Shown one piece after another: positions 12,438-23,592 of a stretch of DNA of 64,000 bases (positions are counted from its first letter, which is position 1; each line of letters opens with the position of its first letter). Origin of the DNA: Ophiodon elongatus (Eukaryota; Chordata; Actinopteri; Perciformes; Hexagrammidae); contig JACSYO010002116.1 of assembly GCA_016806645.1 (NCBI GenBank), forward strand, positions 5,935,001 to 5,999,000, read 5' to 3'. The notes below the pieces were generated by a model that worked only from the letters and a program-made list of their open reading frames with translations, did not search any database and was not told the origin of the DNA. Made by a program: the position numbers and the translations under genes.

Positions 12438-14117
12438 ATGGAAACCCATTTCTGCCACTGTGATGAAAACAATAAAGATCCTGTAAGTCATTATTAGATA
12501 CTATCTCATAATTATGACTTAGTATCTTATAATTATGAATTACTATGGAAAATAAAGGCAAAGTGACCAGCAGCTTCATTCAACTGCAATGATGAAGCAA
12601 ATAACCTTTGAGAGAAAATGGAGGTGTTTGGACACTGTTATTCTGCTTATGGTTTTTGCTTGTTCCACCTGCTCAAGGCCTTTGTTTGGCTGGAAATCAA
12701 TCAATAACTCCTGGACATTCTGCACTTTTGCTATAACTTACCGAGATTTAATTTCTTTGGACACGGACATTTGACTGCTTATTCCATGTTCTGGCAGAAA
12801 GAACATTTCAATGCAATTTCTAGTAGAGACAGCAAACAATGCATCAAGAGAAGTAAACAAAGGTATGTTTACAGCACTCTACTGTTTCTGTTGTTACTAA
12901 ATGGTGATATACAACTGAATCCTGGTCCACTAGCAATCCTAGACCAAAAAAGTCCTTTGTCCATGGATTATCTTCATAAATCAGTGCAAGTTTGGCATGA
13001 TTATACTGGAAGGAAGGAACCAACAGATATTTTCATTTTGGGACTGCTGGCTTCTGATCAACAGCAATGTATTGGAGGATTTTTTATTGATTCTAATCTC
13101 TCTTTTAAAAAGCAGGTAAAACATGTGACAAAGGTTTTAAAATGTAACCTCATGAATTTTAGATATATAAGAAACAGTCTAACCATGCAGGCTGCGAAAC
13201 TGTATTTTAATGCAATGAGTATCCCCCATCTGACCTACTGCTTAACCAGCTGGGCACAAGCCAGCAGCACAACATTAAAATATATATATATTCTCCATAA
13301 ACAAGCTCTAAAAACACTTGATAATAAACCAAAAAGTCACCATCACTGCAATATTCTCATGAAACACCATATCTTGAGTTGGGACAACCTCGTTAAATTC
13401 ACTGATGTGTGTCTGTTTTTTTTTATTTTACATGGTATGGCTGCGCCTCCGCTTAGTGATTTTATTAAACAACACACTCGATCTGCTTCAAGAGGTGATT
13501 GTGTCATTTCACATAGGTCAAGCTCTTTTAGCAAATCTGCATTTTCTGTAACTTCAGCTAACTCGTGGAATGCTCTGCCATCACACATACTGTACGCACA
13601 AAAAACACATACAGAACATTCAAACATAGCCTTAAAGAATGGCTTGTTGCCAATCAGCTGTGCAAGCATTAATGTACTGTCTGTCCTGCCTGCTTGTTTC
13701 GCCTCTATGTGCATTTGTCTTGTTCAGTGTTGATGTATGTTATGTGCCTCAGTGTTATATATGTGCTTATTCCGTAGGTACACTTTTCTTTTTCTTATAT
13801 GTGAATGGTTTTTGTCTATACGTTACTGACTGTTTATTGATGAATCTTAGTTTCATTATGTTATTTGGAATTTTGTAATTTTAGGCTGCCTTCAAAAAAT
13901 CTGGCTGGGGACAGCAGATGAAAATTAGCCTCTCTGGCTAACTCTGGCTCACTTACAGTATTACTGTTGATTAGTGTGCATTGTCCCTGCAAAATAAACG
14001 GCAGGAGATATTAAGTCATAATTATGAGGTACTAAGTCATAATTATGAGATAGTATCTCATTATAATGACTTACAGGATCTTTATTTTTTATCACAGTGT
14101 CGAAAATGGCCTTGCAT
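12438..14117 (+). mobile_element. Mobile element with terminal inverted repeats and LINE-like ORF
   Basis: The element is flanked by perfect 15-bp direct repeats AACAATCAGCTCCTT at 12423-12437 and 14118-14132. Directly inside are inverted repeats of about 105 bp (about 12438-12543 and 14012-14117). Both contain CACTGTGAT, then AATAAAGATCCTGTAAGTCA and copies of CATAATTATGACTTAGTA. Internally, one reading frame (12771-13733) resembles the end of a LINE ORF2 preceded by a 2A-like motif. The inverted repeats alone would suggest a DNA transposon. A 15-bp duplication is outside the sizes I know for cut-and-paste superfamilies but normal for target-primed LINE insertion. The element lies about 300 bp upstream of the arhgap19 promoter motifs. 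Confidence 0.75.
12771..13733 (+). CDS. LINE ORF2-derived reading frame with 2A-like motif
   Basis: This is a 320-codon open frame inside the 12438-14117 element. Residues 45-53 are GDIQLNPGP, a 2A-like ribosome-skipping motif preceded by a Leu-rich run; such motifs occur near the N terminus of many fish non-LTR retrotransposon proteins. From about residue 90 the sequence (GGFFIDSNLSFKKQVKHVTK, then NWLF-like spacing, HKQALKTL and SANSWNALPSHI) matches the segment following the catalytic part of a reverse transcriptase in L2/CR1-like LINEs. The endonuclease domain and the catalytic YADD region of the reverse transcriptase are absent. About 40 residues join the two parts. The simplest reading is an internally deleted, non-autonomous derivative. 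The frame has stayed open across the junction, which may be chance or youth. Confidence 0.6.
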   Translation: MTAYSMFWQKEHFNAISSRDSKQCIKRSKQRYVYSTLLFLLLLNGDIQLNPGPLAILDQKSPLSMDYLHKSVQVWHDYTGRKEPTDIFILGLLASDQQQCIGGFFIDSNLSFKKQVKHVTKVLKCNLMNFRYIRNSLTMQAAKLYFNAMSIPHLTYCLTSWAQASSTTLKYIYILHKQALKTLDNKPKSHHHCNILMKHHILSWDNLVKFTDVCLFFFILHGMAAPPLSDFIKQHTRSASRGDCVISHRSSSFSKSAFSVTSANSWNALPSHILYAQKTHTEHSNIALKNGLLPISCASINVLSVLPACFASMCICLVQC

Positions 14118-14132
14118 AACAATCAGCTCCTT
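14118..14132. repeat. 15-bp target-site duplication, right copy
   Basis: This is identical to 12423-12437 and directly abuts the outer edge of the right terminal inverted repeat. Confidence 0.75.
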
Positions 14133-16810
14133 GGTTTTGATGATATAACATCATCAAAACCAATGGTTTTTTCGCTGCCCTTCCGGTCCCTGCTTGGTGG
14201 CCATCACCTGCACCACGCAGCAGGAAACTCGGGTCATATTAATGAGTCCACAGGAGGGAATGCCTGCTCAGATGCCTGCTGCAGTATAATGAGAGGTTTT
14301 CTAAAGGGACTCTGGTGCTCGGAAAAACTACCAATTTTGTCCACAGGGACTGCCAAAATCAACATAAAATGAAAGTTTGTTGTAAATTTGTGTAAAAGTA
14401 ACAATACTACAGTGTAGAAATACCATGTTACAGGTAAAAGTCTGACATTCAAAATATTTCTTTCATAAAAGTACAAATGTATTAGCATAAAAATATAATA
14501 AGTACCAAAATCAAAGGTGTTATATATATTTCAGAATCATATATAGGCGATATTACTGGATTATCATTTGTGATGCATTAATGTGAACATCACTTTAATG
14601 CTGCAGCCGGTAACGGTAGAGCTTAATTTAATTACTTTCCATACTGCCGGGTAGCTTAATAATAATTTCTTATTGATTTATATTTTGTATAAATATTCTG
14701 AATCTGCAAAGTAACTATTACCTCTAGTTGTTAAATAAATGTAAAATATACAATATGGAGTATTCTTTCATGGATTATTGGATTATTATTATTATTATTA
14801 TATGGCATTGAATTATTCATTCCTCATATTTTACACTTTTTGGAAAATGTATTTTTAGTTCAATGAAGATTAAGAGGAAGTTTTAGTCAGGTAGCCTACA
14901 GAACCTTAGTCGGCTATGACACATCATTTTGATTACACTTTGAACACTTTGAACATAGGCAGGCGAGTGTACACCATCACATTTTTTTTCATTAACTCAG
15001 AGTTAATGAAGATTAACCACCCCTGCCACTACTTTCGATAGTAATTGCTAGATAGTAATTATTTGCAATTAAAGATGAAAAAACAAAACATACACTGCTT
15101 TTTTTTGTTACCAGTTCTTCTTTTTCTGTCAATAGCACTGCAATATTAACATTACTGTCAGCATCTAATATTAATACAAAGAACAGAGATGACAAAGTCT
15201 TCTTTCACTGACCATTTTGTGCATTCCCTTATCTCTAGATTGAAAAATCAATTGGTATGTAACCTGTACAGTTATGATGTGAGCAATACACCTGAATAAT
15301 GCTCTTGAACAACATACTTAATATATCAAACTCAACATAGAAATACACACTACCATATACTGTCCAGTCATTTCTATGAAATTTCTGAAGAGTTGTATCA
15401 CTCTTTTCATAAAAATACACCACATTTAATGTATTTACATCAGTCACAATAATGTAAGCTTCTAAGCACCACACATGTACGTCTGGCTCAACAAAAGAAC
15501 AGAAATATTACTTGACATTAATAACGTTTTACACATTCTCCAGACATAGTAATCACTTTTACAGAAAAAGTACTTCCTTTCAACTACACTTAGAGATAAT
15601 CCTACAGTTATAGAATGTTCAGAAAGAAAGCAGAGTTTTAGGAAAAACACTCTGCCGAAACATATTTCATGAAAATAACACCTAATTAGATGTGATAAGT
15701 TAGTCTTAAGAGACCTTTTTTCAACAAACAACATTTATCTTTTTTCATTGATGCAAGAAAACAGTATGTTCATAATAGGATGCATGACAAGCTGATTGTA
15801 AAATTTAAAACAGAACAGTGTTTTCCTATTAATTTCCTTATTTTTCTTGACATTCAGATCCCCCAATGGACAGATTAATAAAATAAATAGAAATCCTGAG
15901 TAAATGCTATAAATGTTATGATAGTTTGACTTGTATAAATAATGAAACATCCCATGTTGACGTTAAAGGAGCTGTATTTAACATTCTGAACATTAATATA
16001 GCAGCAAAATTGCATGATGGGTGAAAAATGTCAGAGAAAGAGATCTCAAACACTTCATGGTTTGAGAGAGGGACAGCCCTAAGCCCCATCAAGGTAGCGT
16101 AATACATGGCTGCATAGTTTGGTTAGATTCGTATTTGTACCGTTTCCAGTCCCTGAGGGTTCAGGGCTAAAGGCCTTAGGAGGGACATTAGTATTGGGCT
16201 ATGCAGTCAATGGGCTCAACACATGCACAGTAAAATCTGGTCTGCACTTTCCCAAAGGCTCACGATCACAGAACATGGGGATGAATGATTTGTTTTACTG
16301 AGGCGTTCGCAGGGAGGGGGTCAATAGCAGCCTACTCTATGGGTGAGAATTATAATCCTGCAATTATTGAACAGATCTTTAATAAAAGACCAAAAACAAA
16401 TGCTATTTAAAACGTTGATCGCCATTAATTCAAGCATACCCAAATAGCAACTGAAAAGACACAATCTCTTTAATTCTAGCACCGTCTGCTGCAACCTTGT
16501 AACTCCAGTAACACTGCACATGTGTCCTACACCATAACTCCTTTGGGGTCAAAGACTGTGTCCCACCCTTCATTTGGTAGCCTCGCTTGCCTCACGATCA
16601 TCCGTGCTTGCTGAAAAAGGTTGCGAGACTCTACTGCAGTCCACTTCAAATGATGTGGAACACTGTGATTGGTTTGTAGACATCCAATCAAATAAGGGTA
16701 TGCGTTTTGGCAGGCGACAGTAATCATAGATCTAGACATCCCAGAAAAGTTATGTCCATTGACTTGGCCGGGGGATCTGAACGGGTTAATAGCATGAAAG
16801 AGATAACAAT
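14133..16810. other. AT-rich intergenic DNA
   Basis: No coding exon was recognised on either strand. The open frames present are short, low-complexity and lack family similarity. A (TTA)n run lies at 14784-14801. 14800-16100 is markedly AT-rich. 16500-16800 may hold the 3' UTR of the GPCR gene to the right. Confidence 0.55.
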
Positions 16811-19800
16811 TCAGATTGCTTGTTGTTGCTGCTCATGTTGAAAGGGGCTTTCATTGCTATTTCCATTCTTCTGATTGGTTTTGTTAGTGATTGTATTTCT
16901 GTTTCTGGCCATATTCTTTCTATAGCATTTACGATAAATCCTCTTACTGGCTGTTGTGCTTGCTTCTTCACTCGCATTTCTCTGCCACGGCCAAGACATG
17001 CTCCCATATTTACAGAAGAAGGTAGGCCTGAGCCTTCCCAGAGTTCTCCAGCACGCCCTGCGAAATGTGTGGGAGGAAATACAGAACAGCAGCGGGTCCA
17101 GAGCACCGTTGATATACCACAGTGGAAGAGACAAGTACGATTTCAGGATTGTGTAGACAGAAAGGACAGTGTCGGACCACACAACCACGTAGACCTGCAT
17201 CAGCGATGAGGCAATGTCCGGGAAGTTGCAAACAAAAAAGGCCACCAAGACTGCACCTGGAAGACACAACATTAATTTTAGTGATCTTTAAATTAATTGC
17301 AGTAACTAAGCAATTACTAGCATAATTGAGCTAAATAAAGGACATCAAAAATGTAGACAGATCCTCACACTATCATGAGGTAACTATGTATGGCATCGAC
17401 AACACCTCATATAGAGTCCATGCTACTATCTGATTGGACATGAAAAGTTGACAAAAGCAAATAGTTTTCAGCATCACAGTCACAGATGAATTTGAGACCA
17501 TGATGGACAATGAATAATAACAAAGAATGAGTTTTTTGCCTGCAAAGATGTGTTAACCTAAATTAACTGAAACTAATGTCGAGCTCAGTGCAATCTAGTT
17601 ATTGTCTGGTTTGCAACCAAGAGTGAAAATAGTCACGAGGGGTCTAGCATCACCTATTTTGCAAGGAAAATCATTGTCCCCCTTTCTAGAGTGACTGGAC
17701 ACTTAGACCTTCACAAGATACGATAAACCAGAGCACTTAGGAGATTTACTATGCCACAACCTCAAGACATAAACACGGTTTTATAATTTCCTATGGCTCA
17801 CCCATGAGTTTTAGAGCTCTCTTTTCATTTAAAAGTAGCTTTCCATTCTGATGGCACTGAATGCTTCGTCTTCCTTCTGGATCCGGCTGCGTTAGACCCA
17901 TATTTCTCCTTTCACGTCCGTTCCGCCTCAAGTAGAGCAGGATGAGCAGATAGAGAGTACAAATGGAGACCAATGGTACCTGTTGGAGAGGCATATTGAG
18001 TGTCTGCGTGTGATGCAGACGAGCAAATAAAGCCTCTCAAAGAGCACTTATCTTACCAGAAAAAATATTCCTGCTCTCAGGAGTAAAGCACCTTTGTAGA
18101 TGTATGCAGGATCAGGCTCGGTCATTTCACACATGGTGGACACATGGAAGGCGTCTTCTCGTGTAGTGGCAGTGTAGTCCAGGATGCAGGCAAGAGCCTG
18201 GTCATAGACCAGAGCAAAGGGTACAGCCGAGACCAGAGAAATGATCCAGACAGAAAGAAGGCATGGCAGCCGATACTTCTGTTGGAAAGGAAAATACAAA
18301 TATAGAACAAGTAAAAGCATCCCACTGTGTTCTTTGTATCTGCCCAGAGTCAAATCATGTTTTCTAAAAAAAGAATATTTTCTCAGAAATGTCTTCAATA
18401 TGAACATGTTTTGAACATGAGAATGCCCTGTAGTTGGACACATGCTTTACTTTTTAATTATACTATCTGCTGCAGTATATATTGATACAATACTTTGAGA
18501 ATGAACAAGCAACATGTTTATAAAGTTTGGGAAGAAACCACACATGAACATTATGCCAAATGATGACAGTTGCAGACAAATGTAGTAAACAGTATTAAAA
18601 TACATCCCTAAGCTTTTTTGCATTTTATGTTTTTTTTTGCAAGAACTCAACCTTAAGGCTGGAGACAGACCACATGGTGTGGCAAATGGCTGCATAGCGC
18701 TCCGTGGTGAAGGTCATTACAACCCAGCTTGTGGTGGCACAGTACACTTGACGCATCATGAAGTAGACTTTGCATACTATTCGGCCCAGACGCCATGGGT
18801 AGCTCTCCCAATAGTACCGATACAAAGTTACCGGGAGGGTCAACAGCTGCAAAATGTCTAAAGTTTAAAGAGAAAAAAACACCACATTTAGGAAATCTTC
18901 ACTGAGGATGGTTCCTCGAAGTAGGCAATACACTGCAGTCCAGGACTGACAATAATAAATAAAAATAATTTGTTGAAATTTTAATTAAATGTGTGCTCAT
19001 TACAAACAACATTAATATGACATGGAATTTAAGTAATCATTTTCATTTTCAGGTTTGAAATACATTACTACATGCCCAAATTAAATGGAGGATGAATGAT
19101 TTTCAGTGTAGTAACCCGGCCATAATGAAATGGAATGTGAAACATCAAAAGCACTTGTCATGATTGGGGCCTGTTGGTACAAATTCAGTGAATGTGCTCT
19201 ATAATATCCACTGATTCTAACAGACAATAAACAAGCCTAATAACAATGAAATGTCTATTTCACACTTAATTCCATCAGAATTAAAGTATTGTACATACAA
19301 ATCAATTTTCACTTTTATTTAATTTTAAACATTGTTACTCCTGATTTTCCATAAAATATATGGTAAGTAAGTAAGTAAGTACATTTATTTTTCAAGGCAT
19401 CATGCGCCAAAATGTATTCATATCACACATAACAAGCAGGAGCAATGACATAATGAGAGCGATAGAACAAATACAATACACCTCCATGCATGGCAAACAA
19501 TGTCAAAGCAAATATGAACACAATCCATCTTCCACATTATAGTTATAAAACATAACTTAAAGGCACATCTGAGGCACAAACTGTTCCTTTAACACATAAA
19601 ATATAAAGCACCCTCCAATGCTGCTGTTATAGCATTTAACGCTAATTGAGATCGGTGAAACACTTTGTCTGCAACTACTTTCATCAGATATAGAACATTT
19701 AATCAGAACATTCTGCAGACACTTTAAGGAAAAGCCCGTATGTAAGCTTGTGATATAATGAACAATAGAAAAGGGCATTTCAAATTTGACCTTTCCAAGA

Positions 19801-20300
19801 CCACAAATATGGCGCTTTCTATTCTGTTATTGAATAGAGTGGAAGCGTACCTGATATGACCAAGCTGATAAGGTAGAAACGGATGGCACTGACTCTCATA
19901 TGAGGATCCAAGAGGAGGGTCAGCATGCTCACACCATTGAATAAGATCTGTAGAGCATGAAGGAACAGCATTAAGTGAGAATGAAAAAGTTTGTGTTGTT
20001 TGACGTCAGCATATCATTAACACTGTATGACTAGAATTGTGGCTTAGTTCTACCACTGTATTTTATCATCACATATACCGCTTAGTGTTGTAATTCAGAA
20101 GATAACATTAAATGTGTGTGGAGTGAGTCTATTAAAATGACTGTTCATACTCCAGACAAGAAGATGATGCTGTAGAAAATGGTCATGGGGACGGCTATAG
20201 TCAGTGGCTCCCTTTTGGAGACACTTATATCAAGCTGTGGCTTCTCACTCGGGCCGACATCGCAGCTGAAGAATAATGACATCTGCTCCGAGAGGTTCAT
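16811..20300 (-). CDS. Class A (rhodopsin-like) peptide-type GPCR
   Basis: Six exons join in phase: 20151-20300, 19851-19947, 18652-18857, 18057-18278, 17802-17979 and 16811-17256, giving 432 residues. Seven hydrophobic segments are visible. Class A marks are the Asn of TM1 (LFNG), the Asp of TM2 (LISLVISD), the TM3 Cys (IVCKV, Cys111), ERY at 135-137, the TM4 Trp (SVW) and the TM6 Pro (CNFPD). The TM7 NPxxY is replaced by DPLLF (338-342), and CWxP by CNFP. The ESYPWRLGRIVCK and TTERYAAICH blocks and the VSAVPFALV block resemble ghrelin, motilin, neuromedin U and TRH receptors, but I cannot name an orthologue. Asn2 lies in a glycosylation sequon (NLS). The tail is basic and then Gln-rich (HEQQQQAI). 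It sits between arhgap19 and abcc2, which is not the human arrangement. Confidence 0.85.
19358..19395. repeat. (TAAG)n short repeat
   Basis: GTAAGTAAGTAAGTAAGTA is followed by a CATTTATTTTTC stretch in an intron of the GPCR gene. Such a junction often marks the tail of an inverted, truncated LINE or SINE, but nothing else of the element is recognisable. Confidence 0.35.
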
Positions 20301-22081
20301 GGTGCGGCAGCTGATTGAGAACTAGAAGAATGTTAGAGAGAAATAGTATATCACATTCATGACTGTGTTGGGTTGTATATAATAAAGATAATGAGTAAAT
20401 TCCTAGATTTAATTAATTAATTGACAATGATGCTGACATTAGCAACCATTATTCAGGTCAGATTTCATTGTTTTAAATTAGTCTGCTTTTAAATAAAACT
20501 TTTTTATGGTGTTGCATAATTTGCAATTTAGCAGAACAACCAGCCAGAAGAAGATAAGATGAGGGGCCTCTGCTTACTTATATATTCATAAGGCAGTGAC
20601 CTCATGATTATTGTCTTTGAGAGAAGAAACTGAGAAGGGATAAATCTCACAATCAACAATTCCATGTTCACATTCCTTGTACTGAATTTTTTAAATGGGC
20701 ACAATTTCTTTCTTGCTATTTTAGTATATGGTCTTATATTAAATATAAGGTTGATAGCACATACATTATGCAGCTGACAAAAAAGAATGCTGATTAACCT
20801 AAACTTACATTATTTAACTCCTGTTATTTAAATTCATAAAAATACATTTCACTGACACAAACTAAATCATTCAGCAAATAACAAATACATATTTGAAGAA
20901 GCTTAATATTAGAGATCAGTGTGCACACAAATTATCATTGTAAATCAGCCATCCTGAACACATTCACTCAGAAACCTGTTGCATTTTCAGCTCAAATCAT
21001 GTCACCCTTTTTTGAATGTATCATCAAAATCGCTGTAAAGGGAGAATGGACTTATTTGAGAGCACAGAGTACAGAGTGCATGTAATTGCCTGTAATTAAA
21101 TTCATCTGTCAAACATTTCATTTTTATTGAATAGAAATCTGATTGATATTAAAATCAGAGCACATACTGAACAACCTGTTACACTGCCAATATAGCCAGT
21201 TGCAAAAAAAAAAAGGTTTCAGCGGCATTATCTATTATATATAGTTTATGTGTGCATTGGAGCAATAATGTGAAGACTTACCTTCGAGAGGAAAACAACG
21301 CAGGGTGAAGCCGAGCAGCTCTCATCACAATAAAAAAAAACAGGTGTGATCATCTCCTCTCTCTCTCCCCCCACACTAAGTCTGTCAAAAAGGAAATTGT
21401 AAACAAGTCATGAGAAGAAATATGTGAATGGGAAATACAGTTACTGAGGGAAACGTATCAACCTGTTTCTCCACCAGCATTGTTTAGAGACAATGTGTCT
21501 GAATATGTCATTCAGATGTTCACCAGATGAGGGGAAAAAAAGAAGTAAAAGTATTCAAATTGGATTTACTGAGAAAAAAATCTCTTTGGGATGAAATGAC
21601 AAGTCATCATAACCTGCCACCATATGACAGACAATATTCCCAATCTGTATATCTCAAGCATGGTCACAACATCTTACATTAATATTAAGTTCTTTGCAGC
21701 ATCTGAACTGCTAGGAAAGCGTGGAGAACCGTTACGCACAGCTGTTAACTGTGTCTATCTTCATTAAGTCGCCTGAAAAGGACACCAGGTTGTTACAGTA
21801 TAACGATAGACATCTACACACATCAGACTGGTCGGTTATTACTCGATACCCTGCTCTTTTTTTGTAAATGGAGGATATACCCAGTTACCAGCGCGCATAG
21901 CCTCTTTTCCAACTATGGGACCAATTACGTGACAGAGAGCATCTACTAAACACCACACATGTTGATCGATATTGACCTTTGTTAAGGTTGAATGAAGAAA
22001 GCTCCTAAAGCAACTGTCTTATGCTTTTATTTTGTAACTTTGTCATAATAAATGTTTTGTAATTTTTCATAATTGATATTT
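20301..22081. other. Intergenic DNA upstream of the GPCR gene
   Basis: No coding exon was recognised. The region must contain the 5' UTR and promoter of the minus-strand receptor. A candidate upstream non-coding exon boundary (CTTACCTTCGAGAGG near 21280, a donor on the minus strand) is visible, but it cannot be tied to the gene from sequence alone. Confidence 0.4.
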
Positions 22082-22119
22082 TGTGACGATTTCATGATCC
22101 GTACGTGTAGACTATTTCA

Positions 22120-22260
22120 TAATTACTGTATGTTTAAAATATTTCATAAACAGTATGTTTAGACCAGTTCATAATTACCGTATGTTTAAAATATTTCATA
22201 AACAGTATGTTTAGACCAGTTCATAATTACCGTATGTTTAAAACATTTCATAATCGCTAT
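22120..22260. repeat. Tandem repeat of about 62 bp
   Basis: Units built from TTCATAATTACCGTATGTTT, an AAAATATTTCATAAACAG segment and TATGTTTAGACCAG are repeated about twice in full and once partially. Adjacent copies are nearly identical. Confidence 0.75.
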
Positions 22261-22321
22261 GGTTAGACTGTCATATTTACCGCGTGTTTAAACTGTCTCA
22301 TAATCCGCGGGTGTATAAATC

Positions 22322-22432
22322 GTACCGGGACATGAAACAAGGACAGTGAAACAAGGACATTGAACCAGGACACGGAATTAAGGACATTGAACCAGGACAT
22401 GGAATTACGGACACTAACTCAAGGACACGATA
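22322..22432. repeat. Minisatellite with GGACA core
   Basis: Irregular tandem units of about 15 bp are built around AAGGACATTGAACC and AGGACATGGAATTA, with at least seven GGACA cores in 110 bp. They lie directly after the 62-bp tandem repeat and before a TATA-like motif. Confidence 0.7.
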
Positions 22433-23079
22433 TGTCACGCAGTCGCGGGGGCTCTCGCAAAACCGGAAGCAGAACTGCGCAAGGTCGCAGCAGAATGACG
22501 CACTAAAAATGCGTCCCATGGGATTTATAAGGACGGGACGTTGCCACGTGACGGGACTTGCACAGGTAGACGCGAAGGAGAGAGAGCTGCTGCGCAATTC
22601 TGCTTCATGAATCATTTGTTATTTTTCATACGGTGTATTCAAGGTGTAATTGTTTTCTTTTCAAAGTAAATACTTTTTTACTGTAACTTCGAACTAGCAT
22701 TCGGCTTGTTTATCAGCGGATTCATCATTGGGGCTCGGCCTCTTCGTTGCGCTTCTCGAGGGATAAAATCTTCAAAAGCTGAGGACCTTATTCTTCACAT
22801 CTTCACCCAGCTAGGTGCACATGGAGAGCCCCACATTTCATGAGAGGGGTATTTCAACACATTCTCACTCCCGACCTATTAGGATGTTAGGTTTAGTCAA
22901 CAAAACCACTTAGTTAGGTTTACGTTGAGTGAGTGATTGGCGTTAACGTGATTTAGCGACTCATGACACTACCGAGTTTTGTGAAATGCGCTTATTCCCT
23001 TTCTGGCAGAGGGTTACATGAGACTATGAATATCACTCTAATACCTGTCCGCTAAACACGAGGAAAAAGACTGGAAACG

Positions 23080-23335
23080 GGAAAACTGCAAGCCTGGCTC
23101 TGTCAGAAAGTAACAAAATCCACCTGCCAGCACCTCTGAAACTCATTAATGCACATTACATCTCATTTGTTTAATCTGTACAAAAATCAAAATGTAAAAA
23201 CGATCATTTGTTGTCTACACATTTGTTCATTTCTTGTAGGCATGTGAGCGGTATCCATCTTATCTAACTCTCTGCCATTATGCAAATAAATGTATTTCCC
23301 AAGATGTACTACAATTTATTTCTAAGTCCCAGTTA
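23080..23335 (+). repeat. Interspersed teleost repeat, copy 1
   Basis: This copy contains AGCCTGGCTCTGTC, CACCTGCCAGCACCTCTGAA, GTTTAATCTGTACAAAA and the end CTTATCTAACTCTCTGCC...ATGCAAATAAATGTATTTCCC. The same ordered blocks recur at 33055-33190 and 57355-57690, so it is a dispersed family. No coding capacity was seen and the class was not determined. Confidence 0.65.
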
Positions 23336-23463
23336 ACCCAGTGTTCAATATCACAGAGTTCAAACAACTGATGTATTAGTATTTATCAAAAACAATCAAG
23401 CAGTATTTGAGAGATTTTTTTATTGTTATGATTTATTTTTTCCTATAAATACAGACGTTATAA

Positions 23464-23474
23464 TATTTGTTTGT

Positions 23475-23505
<31 letters not shown>

Positions 23506-23560
23506 TATATATATATATATATAAGCATATATATATGATATATATATAATATATGGCATA
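23464..23560. repeat. (TTTA)n and (TA)n, with abcc2 polyadenylation candidates
   Basis: (TTTA)n at 23470-23506 runs into (TA)n. On the minus strand the first run reads as overlapping AATAAA hexamers 90-120 bases after the abcc2 stop codon, so it may supply the polyadenylation signal. Choice among the copies is not possible. Confidence 0.4.
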
Positions 23561-23592
23561 AGCAATTTATGGAATTAATTCCAAGTGCAAAA

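Larger units (their letters stand above)
22082..22727 (+). mobile_element. Possible LTR (solo or with a short internal remnant)
   Basis: The segment starts TGTGACG, ends TTCATCA (TG...CA), and is followed by TTGGGGCTCGG, which resembles the primer-binding site region (TGGGGGCTCG) used with tRNA-Pro by many vertebrate retroelements. Tandem repeats lie upstream of a TATA-like GGATTTATAAGG at 22521-22532, as in U3 enhancers. No gag, pol or env was recognised next to it, and no matching second LTR or target duplication was found. It could instead be an unrelated GC-richer repeat. Confidence 0.35.

Noticed and set aside
16820..17325. Plus-strand open frames and a second minus frame over the last GPCR exon
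   Set aside because: Only the minus frame with TM6-TM7 and the in-phase splice acceptor at 17256 fits the gene.
22120..22432. CRISPR-like array
   Set aside because: Repeats are contiguous without unique spacers, and the genome is a vertebrate; they are minisatellites.
22298..22615. 105-codon minus-strand open frame in the GGACA minisatellite
   Set aside because: It is composed of repeat-coded residues with no similarity and lies within the possible LTR.
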